64,000 nt of DNA, taken from Pomacea canaliculata (lineage: Eukaryota > Mollusca > Gastropoda > Architaenioglossa > Ampullariidae). This document shows, in pieces, positions 12,901 to 24,900 of this stretch. The translations under genes were made by a program, and so were the position numbers. Within the stretch, counting starts at the first letter, position 1. Every line of letters begins with the position of its first letter. The notes beneath the pieces were generated by a model. That model did not search any database and had not been told where the DNA came from. It saw nothing but the letters and a program-made list of their open reading frames with translations. The stretch covers positions 34,418,327 to 34,482,326 of the forward strand of contig NC_037590.1 of the NCBI RefSeq assembly GCF_003073045.1, in the 5' to 3' direction.

Positions 12901-14927
12901 GACCTTTTCCCTGTAAGTAGTAAATACTATTATGGTGAAAGTAAGGATGAGAGACTGCATAGAAGAATGGATTAGTACGGTTTTTGTGTTTAGGAATATG
13001 CATGCACTATAATTGTTTATGCTTGGAGTTTTGCATTTTGTGCAAACAGGTAAAGGTCCACCATATACAACCAATATGTACCAGGATACCACAAACCTCA
13101 CATAATCTATATTTCCTGTAAATATAAATAAGCAAATAAAATGGCAGTACTAGCACAGTGTTTTTCCCTAATTAATAGGGAGCAAAGAAATGCACAGCTA
13201 TCACAAAGACACAGCTTGTAACAACAGCAGTTCAGAGGCTAAGGAAGAAGGTGTAATGATATAGCATGATATGGCACATTTCAGAATTTTTATTTTGCAT
13301 ATTTTCCAGTTTGTTAGATTTTTGCCATTGACTTAGCTTACGTGTATCGGGGCCTTACTATGGATGCATGCGGTGTATGCACTGCACATGCAAGTTGATG
13401 CAAAGCAGCTTTTAGCATTCTCTTCTGCCTACATCAAAGCACATAAGCATCACTTTTGGTTTAAATATATAAGAAAAAAAACAGCTGTGGTTCACCAGGA
13501 AATAAAAAAAAAGTTAGATGTAATTGGTTGTAGATGGCAGCATGTTTGTGGCAGGTGGAGGATGCAAACTTTGAGATTCAGCAGCTTCACGAGATCAATT
13601 GGTTTGTTTGCAACCTAACCACTCCAGCCAACTTCTTCCATGCTATGCGCAGACAGATTGCACTGCCCTTCCGTAAACCTGTGAGTAGATCTGTTACCAT
13701 CACTGTAGATTTTTTTCATCTTTCTATCAATGTTTTACCACAGCATCAAAAAAAGCCAGACTGGCATTAAAAAAAAAAAAGACTATATCTTTCAAGTCCC
13801 ATTTTCAGAATGAAAGAGTGACTAAGAAAATTAATCAGGTGCACGCTGGGTAATAAATGGCTAGAAGAAGTGCATATACTAACTACAGTAGAAGTGGGGG
13901 GGATAGACATGTTAAGAACAAAATCTTTCGTTTATTGGGATCAAGATAGTTTGTAAATAAGGTGTTTTGTTCTTTGCTTACCTTGCTTCTTTCATTACTT
14001 TCCATCACAGCTGATCATAGCTACACCCAAGAGTTTGCTTAGGCTCCCAGAAGCCCGATCCAGTTTTGATGACATGATAGAAGGTTCAAAGTTCCAGCGA
14101 GTGATTCCTGAGAATGGCCCTGCCCTTGAGAACAGCCACGAAGTCCAGCGGTTGCTTTTCTGCTCTGGCAAAATATACTATGAACTGGTCAAGGAACGCG
14201 AAAGGAAGGAACGTGTCAAAGACATTGCTATTGCCCGCATTGAACAGGTCAGTCGTTTATGTAAACCTTTTAACAGACCTTAGATGATCAACATGTATCA
14301 GGGCTTCTGCTAAGGCTAAATTCTTTGGGGTCCCAGGGACCCCTTCTTCAGATTTTGAAAGGGTCCCTGTTCTTTGCCCAAATTTGAAGGGGACCCCATT
14401 GACGAAAACTGAAGGGGTCCTCCGAACTTTTAATGTGTACTGTACACAATTTTTTGCGTAAGCAGAAGCCCTGATGTATGTTTCTAGGAAAGAACTGTTG
14501 TTCCTGTGTAAAACATGGTAAATGAAACTAATTAGGAAAGAAGTCAGCTTTTATTTGAAATATGATTTACTTTTGCAGATTTCACCATTCCCATTTGATC
14601 TTGTCAAGGCTGAAATCCTGACGTATCCTAAGGCCTCCATATGCTGGGTCCAGGAAGAACACAAAAACATGGGTCCTTATTCATATGTTGAACCGAGACT
14701 GCGTACTGTCCTCCGCAAGACTGGAGACACGCGCGAAATAGAGTGAGTGTTAAGAACGTTTGCCAACAGTTTGATGACATTTTAGACAACAAATGGAGAA
14801 ATGATGACCCTTTCTCTTGATTTGCAGGTATGCAGGAAGGTTCCCTTCAGCAGCAGCAGCAACAGGCAACAAGCAGATGCATTTGATGGAGCTGGCCGGC
14901 GTATATTCAGCAGCTCTTGACTTGTAA
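994..14927 (+). CDS. OGDH: 2-oxoglutarate dehydrogenase E1, mitochondrial (3' 17 exons)
   Basis: Thiamine-diphosphate E1 subunit of the mitochondrial 2-oxoglutarate dehydrogenase complex: it decarboxylates 2-oxoglutarate and passes succinyl groups to the E2 lipoamide in the TCA cycle. Coding exons: 994-1096, 4374-4474, 5036-5190, 5860-6006, 6288-6558, 7465-7593, 8241-8420, 8790-8942, 9153-9372, 10208-10358, 11274-11401, 12287-12465, 12841-12912, 13555-13680, 14011-14247, 14579-14742, 14828-14927. They join without a phase break into 871 residues plus TAA. Hallmarks in order: [27 protein letters not shown] across a splice junction, ThDP/Mg motif [10 protein letters not shown] followed by [57 protein letters not shown] and EEHKNMG. 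The human protein is about 1020 residues, so roughly 140 N-terminal residues are missing to the left. The C-terminus (after ATGNKQMH) is shorter and divergent. No frame lesion is seen. Confidence 0.97.
4475..5035 (+). other. OGDH: OGDH intron with GC donor (GC-AG)
   Basis: The upstream exon reads IIRRLE and must join EVYCRHIG in the next exon. The family has an uninterrupted RRLE-x-x-YC here, so the join has to fall after the GAG codon at 4472-4474. The bases that follow are gcaatt. No GT nearby restores both phase and family length. Confidence 0.8.
6994..7120 (+). repeat. Uncharacterised dispersed repeat, copy 2
   Basis: Diverged second copy of the 388-500 repeat, in the same orientation and inside the OGDH intron before exon 7465. 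It shares 'gtcgtaatagagcacaaac', 'ctttggggaggtag', 'tacatctgtgg' and 'ctatctaag'. The two copies differ by many substitutions and short gaps, so they are old. Confidence 0.45.
7780..7811 (+). other. Possible cryptic 32-nt exon in OGDH intron
   Basis: A T-rich tract and a gtag acceptor precede 7780, and the segment ends in TTTGCAG before gtagtg, a usable donor. The 32 bases are not part of the OGDH protein: NNQ is directly followed by IGFTTDP in the family. Inclusion would shift frame and bring a TGA early in exon 8241-8420, so it could be a poison exon or a chance arrangement. Confidence 0.2.
11471..12088. mobile_element. Tigger/pogo-like DNA transposon remnant (618 bp)
   Basis: The left end is CAGTGAAACCTCAATAATC. 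The inverted right end reads CAGTGAAACCGCAACTATCC. Both ends are flanked by TA (11469-11470 and 12089-12090), the target duplication of Tc1/mariner-superfamily elements. CAGTGAAACC ends are typical of pogo/Tigger elements. At 618 bp it is too short for an intact transposase, and I cannot recognise a transposase fragment inside. It lies in the OGDH intron between 11401 and 12287. Confidence 0.75.
14297..14475. mobile_element. MITE with terminal inverted repeats in OGDH intron
   Basis: The 5' end atcagggcttctgct matches the inverted 3' end agcagaagccctgat exactly over 15 bases. The interior holds several GGGGTCCC / GGGACCCC blocks in both orientations, so the transcript could fold on itself. 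It makes up about half of a 331-bp OGDH intron (14248-14578), which looks recently filled by the insertion. Superfamily not determined. Confidence 0.7.
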
Positions 14928-17444
14928 TAAATGCAGTTCACTTGACAACATGCTGATCAGATGTGTTTCCTTGTAATTTCTCATCAGGTTTCTCCCCCCC
15001 ACTTAACCTTTGTCATGTAGTAAGAATACCAGGTCTCATTTTATGACCATTTAAACACAATGAAAGCTTGAAAAGAAAAAACTGGGTTTCAGACCTCAGA
15101 GTTCAACTGTAACCAGTTTGATCTGCAGTGACTAATTAAATCTATGCTCTGGGGTTCAGCAAATCAAATGTTGAAAGGAATGCCTCTGCTTCTGTTAGAC
15201 ATTTGATGGTGATCAGATGGCAGTAAATCTGCAAACCACACAGGCCGATCAGAATTTGAATGGAGCAGTTACTCTATCTAAACAGATGCCACATAGAGGG
15301 ACATTTCTAATAACATGGACTTGCCAAAAGAAAGAGCTGCAGCAGGGATTGTTTTTTCCTTTGGTGGAGAACATTTTCACATGAGGATGTACATTAAAAA
15401 TGTTCCAGATATATTTAAATATTTTCAGTATATTTATGCCTGGAGTCTAAAAGATGGATTTTATTTTTTTGTTTTTCTTGCATCACATCAATGCAGATCG
15501 GTGAGCACTATATGTAACGCAAGGAGTTTTACCTCAGAAAAATTATACAGGATCTGTTTTTTTCTTGGCTGTCTACACCATTAAGTCTCACCTTCTACTT
15601 GTTTTCTTTTTACTCCCTATGCACTAAAGGCTTTTTTTTTCATACGATGTAGCAGAACATAAGGGTTGAATTTTTTTTTTTTTTTTTAAAGCAAGAAACA
15701 ACCCATGATTTTAGCTAGCTTCTGTGTTCTGGCATAGCTTTCTTGTACAAGGATGTTAGTAATTTTAGAGTATTTAGTGGGAAATAAACAGTCTGCAGAA
15801 GAATGTGGAGTTCATTTAGACAAGGGTTGCCTTTTTGCAGAAAAGCAAAGGTATTAAACAATGACCTGGCCATATGGAAACTGTTTCCTTGCGGGTCTCC
15901 CACCCCCAATGTTTTCTGTGAAATTCTTTTTTGCTGTAACAACTGTATGTGGATAAATTAAAACTATTTTAGATTAATCCTGTACTCTTTAGAATTTATT
16001 TTGTATACCAGCCAGTTACAAAATAAGGAGTAAAGGTAGTCAAAAAAAGAAAAGAGATCAAAACATATATTATGATATGCCTCAAGATTAAATTTCTTGT
16101 TTTGTTTGTAGGGATTTTATGGGTAAGGAATTTATTAAGGAAATTGCATACCAATTGCCAACAGGGTTTGCAGAAATTGTTTTCACAAATGGATTCTGTT
16201 CCTCTTTGTGGAAAGTGTTATAGTATGGCTTTTTATGCGTAAAGGAGCGCTTTCTTGACATAATAAAACCCAAGAATGAGATGTGAGGCAATTGTTCTAA
16301 TAGCTTTGAACAATGTACAGTTTATTTCAAATAGACATGTCTTCCTAGTTTTAAAAAATGTATGCACACATGGGTTGCAGGAGAGAGAGCTTTGGTGGAA
16401 TAATTTTTGACTAGATATTTGTAAACAGCTCTGTTTTACCACAAGTACTATATGGATACCATGAAAGATTGTCATTATATGTGAAGCTTTTGGCAGCTCC
16501 ATTTTTTTTTAAGAGCAAGGCATACGAGCTTGGCTAGAACAGTTTGTATCTGTCCAATTTTTGGTTTGTATTTTCTGTTTTACATCTGTTTCATACCAAA
16601 TATGGTACATCAAAGTTTAGAAATTTGGTATTAGATTTTATAGCCTTTTTGTCAGAATCGCAGATGCAGCGTGTGTTCTGTAATAGACATAAAAATATTA
16701 ATTTTATATTAGTACAAAGAAAACCATAAGTGTCCACTCTGAAGCAAGATCTTTACAGTAATTTATTGGTCTGTTCAAAAAAAAAAAATCAAACCAGTTT
16801 GAAGAGTTGTTAAAATTGAATTTAAACTTCTAAAGAACTGTTTGCAAGGAAATAAGTGCCTCATTTTCATTTGTCTTGACTTTTTATCATTATGCTTTAC
16901 CGGTTCATTTCTTCTCTCTACCATAATACCTTAGAGCAGTAGTAAAAGCATCTTGTATGAAAAAAATTTTTTTTTTTAACATGTATTCATGAAACTTAGC
17001 CTAATCAGCTTTGGAGATTTTTGCATTTCTGTGGTTTCAGAAGTATTTAGTAACATTTGTTTAAACTTTTTTTAGACCTGAAGTGCTGATTCTGAAGAAT
17101 TACATCCGTAGGTGATATTTCATTTGATTGTTGGTCTGGTTTTTATTTTGGCATCACAGCTGTCAATAAGAAATATGGTTTTTATTGTATTTGTGTTGTT
17201 TATGTCCATGTGATGTGAAAGAGGGGGACAGGAAAAACAAGCATGTCTATGTTAAAAAGGATGCATATGGTCATACAAATGTGCAAGCATGTTTAGTTTT
17301 TTAGACTATGCCAAAACTGAATAATTAGCACTGCAAAAAGATGTTCCCCCAACATAAACTCTTATTCTTTTGAGGGTCACTTTAAGTGAGGGAGAGGAGA
17401 AGGGCAACAATTTTGAATATCATTTTCTTTCCCGAGCTTTAAAA
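14928..17444 (+). other. OGDH 3' UTR and convergent intergenic DNA
   Basis: No coding exon is supported. AATAAA occurs at 14926-14931 (overlapping the stop), 15783-15788 and 16262-16267, so the OGDH transcript could end at more than one place. The sequence is AT-rich with long T runs at about 15670 and 16965. The ORFs of 60-90 codons here are unrelated to any family I know. Confidence 0.5.
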
Positions 17445-17625
17445 ACACAATCGGGGGATAGGGGGAAATGCATTTTAGTCAGCAACTACGGCTATATCAC
17501 AGGAAGGTAGCCAGCCCTGTAAACAGATAATACATGCAGAGAAAGAACAGTGTGCCCAAAATGAGGGCTATGTTGGTGACAGGCACCGTTGTGCCACTGG
17601 ATCACCCACAATCGGGGAAACTGAA
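17445..17625 (-). mobile_element. tRNA-like SINE, minus orientation
   Basis: Read on the minus strand, the segment starts with GATCCAGTGGCACAACGGTG, which resembles a tRNA A-box region. It ends with a SINE-style tail containing GGCTACCTTCCTGTGATATA and an A-containing stretch. The B box is not clear. Called from general SINE layout only; the family was not identified. Confidence 0.4.
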
Positions 17626-18064
17626 AAAATATGTGCACCATTTCTGACAAAACTGTATTTTTGTTTCATTTGGAAAAAATTTTCAAAAATATTTTCTCAT
17701 GGTGACATAAAATATTCAGTAGGTAACTGAATGGTATTCACTCTGCGTCATTGCAACATCTATAAAATTGTCCCTTTTCCTACCCCTATAAAATTTATCA
17801 TATGATCAATGTTTATAAAATGGGTGTTTCCACTAACCCTACCATTCCATTAGTAAATGCATTCAGGTCTGGCTGACATGCACCAATACTTCCATTAAAA
17901 GCAAAGAACACAAAAGCAGTCATTACAATGCAACTTAGTTGTGTTATTTTTCATAATTTATTAAAACCACTTGTAGCATGGTTTTATAATTTTTGTCTAG
18001 TATATTCTCATAAAAAACATAAATCTGGTGCGTCACAAATTCATGTAAATAAAGCAAAATCCCC

Positions 18065-18070
18065 TTTATT
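18065..18070 (-). terminator. Candidate poly(A) signal for the zinc-finger gene
   Basis: AATAAA on the minus strand, about 830 bases past the zinc-finger stop codon. A second AATAAA lies at 17957-17962. If either is used, LINE copy A (18128-18525) sits inside the 3' UTR. Confidence 0.35.
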
Positions 18071-18127
18071 ACAAAGAGCACTTCACTCCTTTAAAAACAA
18101 ATACTAACACATTAATTATATTAATCA

Positions 18128-18525
18128 GTTTAGTTAGTTTATTCCTTGTTGCTCCTCTGATTAGCATAGGGCCGCAACAACACCTCGCCAACGGACCCGG
18201 TTTTGGGCAGCCCACTTCAGTTGGACCTCTGATGTCCTTTGCCTCGCTCTCTACTGTTTTTTTCCAAGTCTGCTTTGGTCTCCCAACTCTCCTCTTCCCT
18301 TGAGGGTTCCAGTCAATTGCCGTCTTGGCAATGGTGTCAGCTGGTTTTGCGCAAGGTATGTCCTATCCAGCCCCATTTGCACTTTTTGATGTCTTGGCTA
18401 AGTGGGATTCTGGTTGGTTCTTTTCCACAGGCAGCTGTTGGAGATCTTTTCAGGCCATCTTATTCCCAGAACATGGCGTAGGCATCAGTTGGTAAATGTC
18501 TGGAGCTTGTTGTTGATGGAATTTG
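18128..18525 (-). mobile_element. 5'-truncated LINE 3' end, copy A, with 12-bp TSD
   Basis: Element strand is minus. It is flanked by perfect 12-bp duplications, ttatattaatca at 18116-18127 and 18526-18537. Its sequence matches copy B (31252-32050) and copy C (49543-49631), ending in ...GGAATAAACTAA. On the minus strand it encodes the last part of the reverse transcriptase ORF. The intact duplication shows target-primed insertion of a truncated copy. Confidence 0.85.
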
Positions 18526-18900
18526 TTATATTAATCAAAATAACTGAAAATATGTTGCTAGCACATTGGTATGGTCCTTTGTACACGCATGCATTTTTAA
18601 CTGTGGATGTGTTTACATTTCTCATAACGCACACTCATATTAAAAAATATTCTAAAATACTTTCATTTTACCATCTTGCTGTATCACCTGATCAATAACA
18701 ATTACATTAAATACAACATAAAAACAGCTAGAAGTTATGCGATTGGAATTCAAGATTGTCCTTTGACAGCTTAATTCTGAATAGACATCTTTCACTGACT
18801 TATTACACCATCACTTCAGCAGGAAAGTCAGCCCTATTAAAAGGCATTCTTGAGCACCACCTAGATGCAGTTTGCAAGGAAACAGCCAGGTAGCACAGCA

Positions 18901-21900
18901 TCATTCTGTTATTGAACTTGCAGTTCTTGTCTTTACCATTTTGCTTTTCATGTAAACAGCAAACTTTTCTGAATCCACAATATCTGGAAGACCACAGGCT
19001 GTTAAAAAAAGCCATAATTTGATGTTAAGATACAATGCAATCAATACTGCACATACTACCTAAACTTTGCCATTTTATATGCTTACACAATCAGAAGATA
19101 AAAGCTTTGGTCCTAAATCATGCATGACAAGATATACAACTACCAATGCTTCATAAATCATAAGATTAATTGGTAAATTAGCATCTAAGAATTATGCCAG
19201 GTAAGGCAAGGTCACATCATTGGTATTTGTAAAGTAGGAAATACATCAGTCTTGGTTTTACTTCTTTCTAGAGTAGTGTAACCAATGTTCCACTGAGGAT
19301 TAGAAGTTACAAAAGAAATGTAGCTGTCATTGTGGTCATAGTGTTTGATGCTTTTACAAGGGCTGAGGCTGTGACCTGAAATGAATCTAAGGCTAGCCAA
19401 TGATTTATTTAGATCTAGTTAAGCAGGGTGGTTGTAAAATTATGAAAAAATGAAATAAAAATTAGTGTATGGAAAAACACATAATAAAAACTGTCTAAAT
19501 AATAAGGGAAGATGATGACAGCTGAGAAACTTGGGCTGTTGTCTCCTTCACTGTTATAATGATAACTTAAATCAGTAATACAAATGATCACAAGAAAAAA
19601 AAAACACTTCAGTTTACATCAATGTTGCTTCCCTTTTTAATAAGTTATATACATCAACATTTACCTAATTAGGTAGAGGTGTTGATATATAAATATTAAA
19701 TACACATCCTCTGAATTTTGTTTCCCTCCCCTAACTGGGGAAGCAGATGAGTTAAGAATGACATCCAAACATGGTGGCACATGGGTTCAATACCCATGTG
19801 GCACAGTGAACTTCCCCCAGTTGACCCAGCTGTTGCGAACAGGTACCAAACTCCATCAAGGATTGGAAAAGGTAAGGCAATGCGGGAGACGAACTGGGCT
19901 TTGCCGTCACAAAAAAACTGGCCCCAAGAAACTACCTCAACTCCCCAACAACCAAAAAAAAAATAAAAGGGTTAAGTGACCATGTTTATAAAAAAAAGAA
20001 CTTGGGATAACTGCAGATCTCTGCGAGAAACCTCTGTAAAAATAATAAGCTATAAGTATGAATTTTGGCGAGAAAATAATTTATTGAATTAAAAACTGTA
20101 GTCTTTAATAATTGAACAAATTGCTACAAAGCTATCAGCAAGTAGTGAAATTCAATAACTAGATGACCATAACATGCTACAGAGAAAAACTTACCATCAC
20201 TGACATGACCATGCTGTGTGTGATCTGTACAGTTTTGGAAGCTCAATCCACAGGCACAACAGACAAAGAGCTCTTGATTGTGTAATTGCCTACCATGACC
20301 TTTCAACTGCTCCACAGTACTTCCTATCCAAAAGCAGATACAGCATGTATATGTGCCCCTGCAGCTATTCAAATGTTTCTTTAAGTCATCAAGTCCCACC
20401 CATTTACTCACACACAGTGGACAGTAATAGGCTGCAGTATGCTGCAGCTGCTTGTGTTCAAGTAAAAGGGAATTACTTTGGAAAGCCATTTCACAAGCAG
20501 AACATTTGAAACCAGCCGTTATGCCTTTTCTGATGCCTCTGAAAAATGCTTAGGCTGAAAAACTGAAAAGGACAATCCTGGCATCTGTACAAAGGTTTTC
20601 CAGTGTGTTCTAATGCTATATGCTCCTTCAGCTCCTGGTCATCTGATGCCTTAAAGCAGCACTTGGGGCATGAATATCCTTTTGAGGAAAGACTGGCTTG
20701 AGGCTTTTTTGCCCTATAGGAAACCGTTGTACACAAGCTGCACTTGGGTTTTGGTTTGTTACATTTCCTAGAAAGCCCATGCTTATTTCTGCGTGAATTT
20801 TTGACAGCTGCTTTGATATGTTCCTCCTTTTGGTGATCCAAAATTCCCCCTGAGTCCATTACCATTTCATCTCCAATCATTTTCTTCAGATGATCTTTAT
20901 TGCACTGTTTATTTATGCTGCTACTGGGTGGACCAAAAACATCACTGAGACTGTAGCCTTCAGCTGGAGTGCTCTCATCTGTCTCTAAATATATGTCAAA
21001 TCCTTCATGATTAAGCAATGCTGATGGCTCACCACTTTTTCGTCAACAGCTTCCCTTTTCACACATTTGTCAAAGAGTAATTCTTTTCCTTCATCCTGAA
21101 TTCCTTGCTGCACAGGACTGATATTAAAAGAGGCAGAAGGCATAAGAACAGCACTTCCAGGTACACAAGTTTCTTTCTCACAATCTCTTCGAGCACATTT
21201 GATTATTTTCATTGCTGAATCTTCACACTCATCATCTTGTTTCCTCTTTAATATCACACTAGCATCCCCTTCATCATCAGGAACAGCTGTATACTTGTCA
21301 AATGTATCCTCACCAGTGGGAAAAAATACAATCTTTTCTTTGTGCTCTCCTTGAACTTGCCTGCCATTAGTTAGCAGAGGATCTAATTTCTCCATTCTGA
21401 CATGAGCTTTCATGGCATCATACACTTTGGCTGCTCTCATAGAGATTCTACAGTAGCAAGAAAATGTTTGTCGCACATTTTCCATCCGAGTACTATTACA
21501 TTCATGGTCTCCACATTTAAATATTTCACACTCATTGGATGTAGTCTGAATAACCAACCATCTCACTCTTTTTGGCTCAGTTCTATCCTGCCAAAATTCT
21601 TCTGAAGATGTCATGCATCTCTGTGAAATCTTTAGGCTCTTGTTTCAGCGAGATTTCCTCATCTGATTCTTCTGCCTGCTCAAAAGGACCATTGGATAGG
21701 CTGCCTTCTTCATAACTATTTGTTTCAATGAGTTCCTCAGGCTCTTGTTTAACTGCATCATTCAGAATGGCTAACTGGCTTTCATTCTGCTGAATGGCTT
21801 CATAAGAAAATATTCCAGCTACCTTTCCAGTACTATTTTGCAGCTGCATTGTGTGATTGCTGGCCAGTGTAGCATGGCGAATATTTGCTTGCATTAGCTG

Positions 21901-24900
21901 AGGACCTTTGATCCAGAAAAGTACTGGCCCCTGCTCTGTCATGAGAACCAATGAGTTGACCTGTGAATTTTCCTGGGTGGACAAGGACTCAGGGGACACT
22001 TGAAAATTAGGACATTCACAAGCATCTCCAACACTGTTTTCCACAGGTGATCTCTGGCTTGCACTGCCACCGACTTCACAGGAAATAGCATAGTCTGGCG
22101 ACGTTGGGGTAGGACACGCATTGCTGCCATTAAGTTCTGGCTGCTGCTGACTTGTCAAGTCAGCAGGAATCATAACACTACTACCAACATTCAATGAACC
22201 ATCAAACTGAATGTTTTTACGTTTAAATAAAAGGGAAGACACAGCAGCAACAACACTAGGATTGAGTCTGATTTCATTTTTAACTAAAGTGGGTCTTTGC
22301 TCTGGTTTAGTCAAGTTTTTTGATGTTTTGGATGGAGATGAAGTTTTCTTATCGCTAGTTACAGATTTCTCTGTTTTTCTGCAAAATGGTTTCAAAGAAG
22401 TATAAGATGACCAATTGTATGGAAAGAAAACTTTTTTTTCATGGCATTTTACTATTTTTAGACAAGCTCTATTACTGCAAGAAGATGGTGTAGCACATCT
22501 AGTGGTACATGCTGAACTGTTAGCTACTTCAGAAGAAAGACATAAATTTTTGTGGGAACAGTTTGATGATTTTTGTGTTGTCCCAACAATAGTTGCAGTC
22601 TCCAGAGCTTGATGTAAAAGGCTACGGGTAGTTCCTATCTGAAGCTCCAGTTTTACTGTGACGCCTTTTATCAAATGCAACTTCAACATCAGTGTCCATG
22701 CTGAAAATCTGATCAACACCTTTATGGTCTGAGTCTAAATAAGTGGCAGTTATTACTGATAATGCACCATGATCTGTGCTGCCAATCTGAAGGTTGCTCA
22801 AGATGCCTTGACTCACAGTTGTTAGTCCCTCAACTGCAGCGGTCTCTCCAGAAGCCTGGTCTACGATCTTTTCTTCAGTTTCTTCCTCTAACAGAGCTGA
22901 CAATATGATCTGTGATGCCAGAGAGTCTGATCCAGCATGCACATTACCATATCTTTTTTCAGATGTATGAATCACCTCAGTTTTTGAAAAAACCTGCTCT
23001 GGGATCTTTCCTTCAACCTGCTGACCTGACCGAGTCTTATATGATATGATCTGTGATGAGCACAGTTCACTCACAGCGTCTGACCCAGAAGTTGCCATAT
23101 CATCCGTTGTTTCAGGTGTATATATTGTATTTGTTGCAAGATGAGTAACATCTGCACGTGATCGCATATTTTTTGAGAGCAGCTTCATTCTAACATTCTC
23201 ACGCAAAGACCTAGATAAACCTGCTGAATGTGTAGGCTTATTCCATGGTTTCAAAAGTGCCAAAGGAGTCTTAATAATACGCTTGGATGGACGGCTGTTA
23301 AGTGCCAATGGTTCACTCTGCGAACTTAGTGGGCAGGAAGCACTTTCCTTATCACCACTCCTGATACCCTGCATTGTGTTTAAATCAAGGCTAGCTGAGA
23401 CATTTGTGGATTCTGCATCCTCTTGACAGCAGCTTGATAATAAAGTGCCTGATGTAGCACTTTTATAAGTATATCTTGCAACTCTGGTTGAAGTAGTGAA
23501 AACTCCCTCTATCTTAAGTGATGAAGTATCGTTTTGCGATATAACTGGCAGGGATAAAGAAGCAGCATTGCTTGACTTTTGTGTTGTGTCCTTGCATAAA
23601 TTTCCAAACTTGTTTCTCAAGATTTCTGAGGCAGTTTTATGCTTGACTGCATTGTAATAATGGGGCTTAAAAACCCTTAAGCTGCCTGTTGATTTTTCCA
23701 GTTCCACACCTCCTTCATTAGTCTTTAGCTTACTTGAGTCTAAACAATCATGTTGTCCAAATTTTACTGTAGCTGACTGCTGATGTGGTAAGGCAATTTT
23801 AGCAGAGTCTGCACCTGCCTCTTGAAAATCTGCAGCCAGTGAAGGTGGATGCAGTGACATGGTTCTTAATGGGATCTCTGTCCTCAGGTCAGATGTGCTT
23901 GTATTAGATGGGAGACAGTCAAAAGTCTTTGAAGCTCTACTAGTCTCAACAGGCAGAACAATACATTTCTTAGCATGCACCTATACGTCACTGTCAGAGA
24001 TGAAGTTCTCCTCGTAGATGGTGCAGTGGTGCATAATACAGTTATTAACATCTGAAAATAAAAAGAATATAAACGTTTATCACAGCCGAATATAGTAAAC
24101 ATTTAATTAGGCCTTAGTCCTTCAGCTCCTTTGAGGAATAATTATCTTAGTAAAGATGGAATGTTTTCCTTATTAGGGATTTGAAAGCATACAGTTTTTA
24201 AAAAAAATTACTCTTAACAAAATCTTAGGGGATTAAATGACTGTTTATAATAAATGGAAGGAAACTGATGTTTGTCTTCTCAAATGCAAGCGTGTTAACT
24301 GGTGATTTTGCAAATCTAAATTCAGGTCAATATAAAGCAAAAAAAAAAAGAAAAAGAAAGAAGTTATTTAAAAGTACACTCTGAATGCTAGTGGTCACTG
24401 CAGCAAATAAAAACACAAATACTCTTCAACTGGGGGGAAATGTCAGTATAAACTGCTTATGTTATAAATAAAGCGCAATATGGTGATATATATATATGTG
24501 TGTGTTTGTTTTTGTGTGTGTGCATGCATATGCACATGTTATGACTACTATTCAAACTCCCTAAGTACTAAGACATTATTTGAAGATAAAAATCTATATT
24601 CTCATTTCTAATTTTTGTACCACATAAATGCTGGAGGGGAATGAAATAAAAAACAAGCTGTTAACTTATTGCACAAAATCAAAAATAAATTGAGCAATTA
24701 GATTCCAATTTATTCAAAAAAATCAATTATAATGATTTTTAAAAATACCAGACTTTACTTATATGTTAATTTTGTTATGCCCCTCTTTGTATCAAATAAA
24801 AATGAGACTACTATCTATGCAACACAACCATCTACTACACTGGCAGCTGCCTGAGTAATGACTTGTAACTCATCACTCAATGACTCAAACCACTATTTTA

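Noticed and set aside
22622..22719. Explaining the zinc-finger frame changes by short introns
   Set aside because: No GT-AG or GC-AG pair near this junction or the one at 20491-20520 restores phase with a plausible length; single-base changes fit better.
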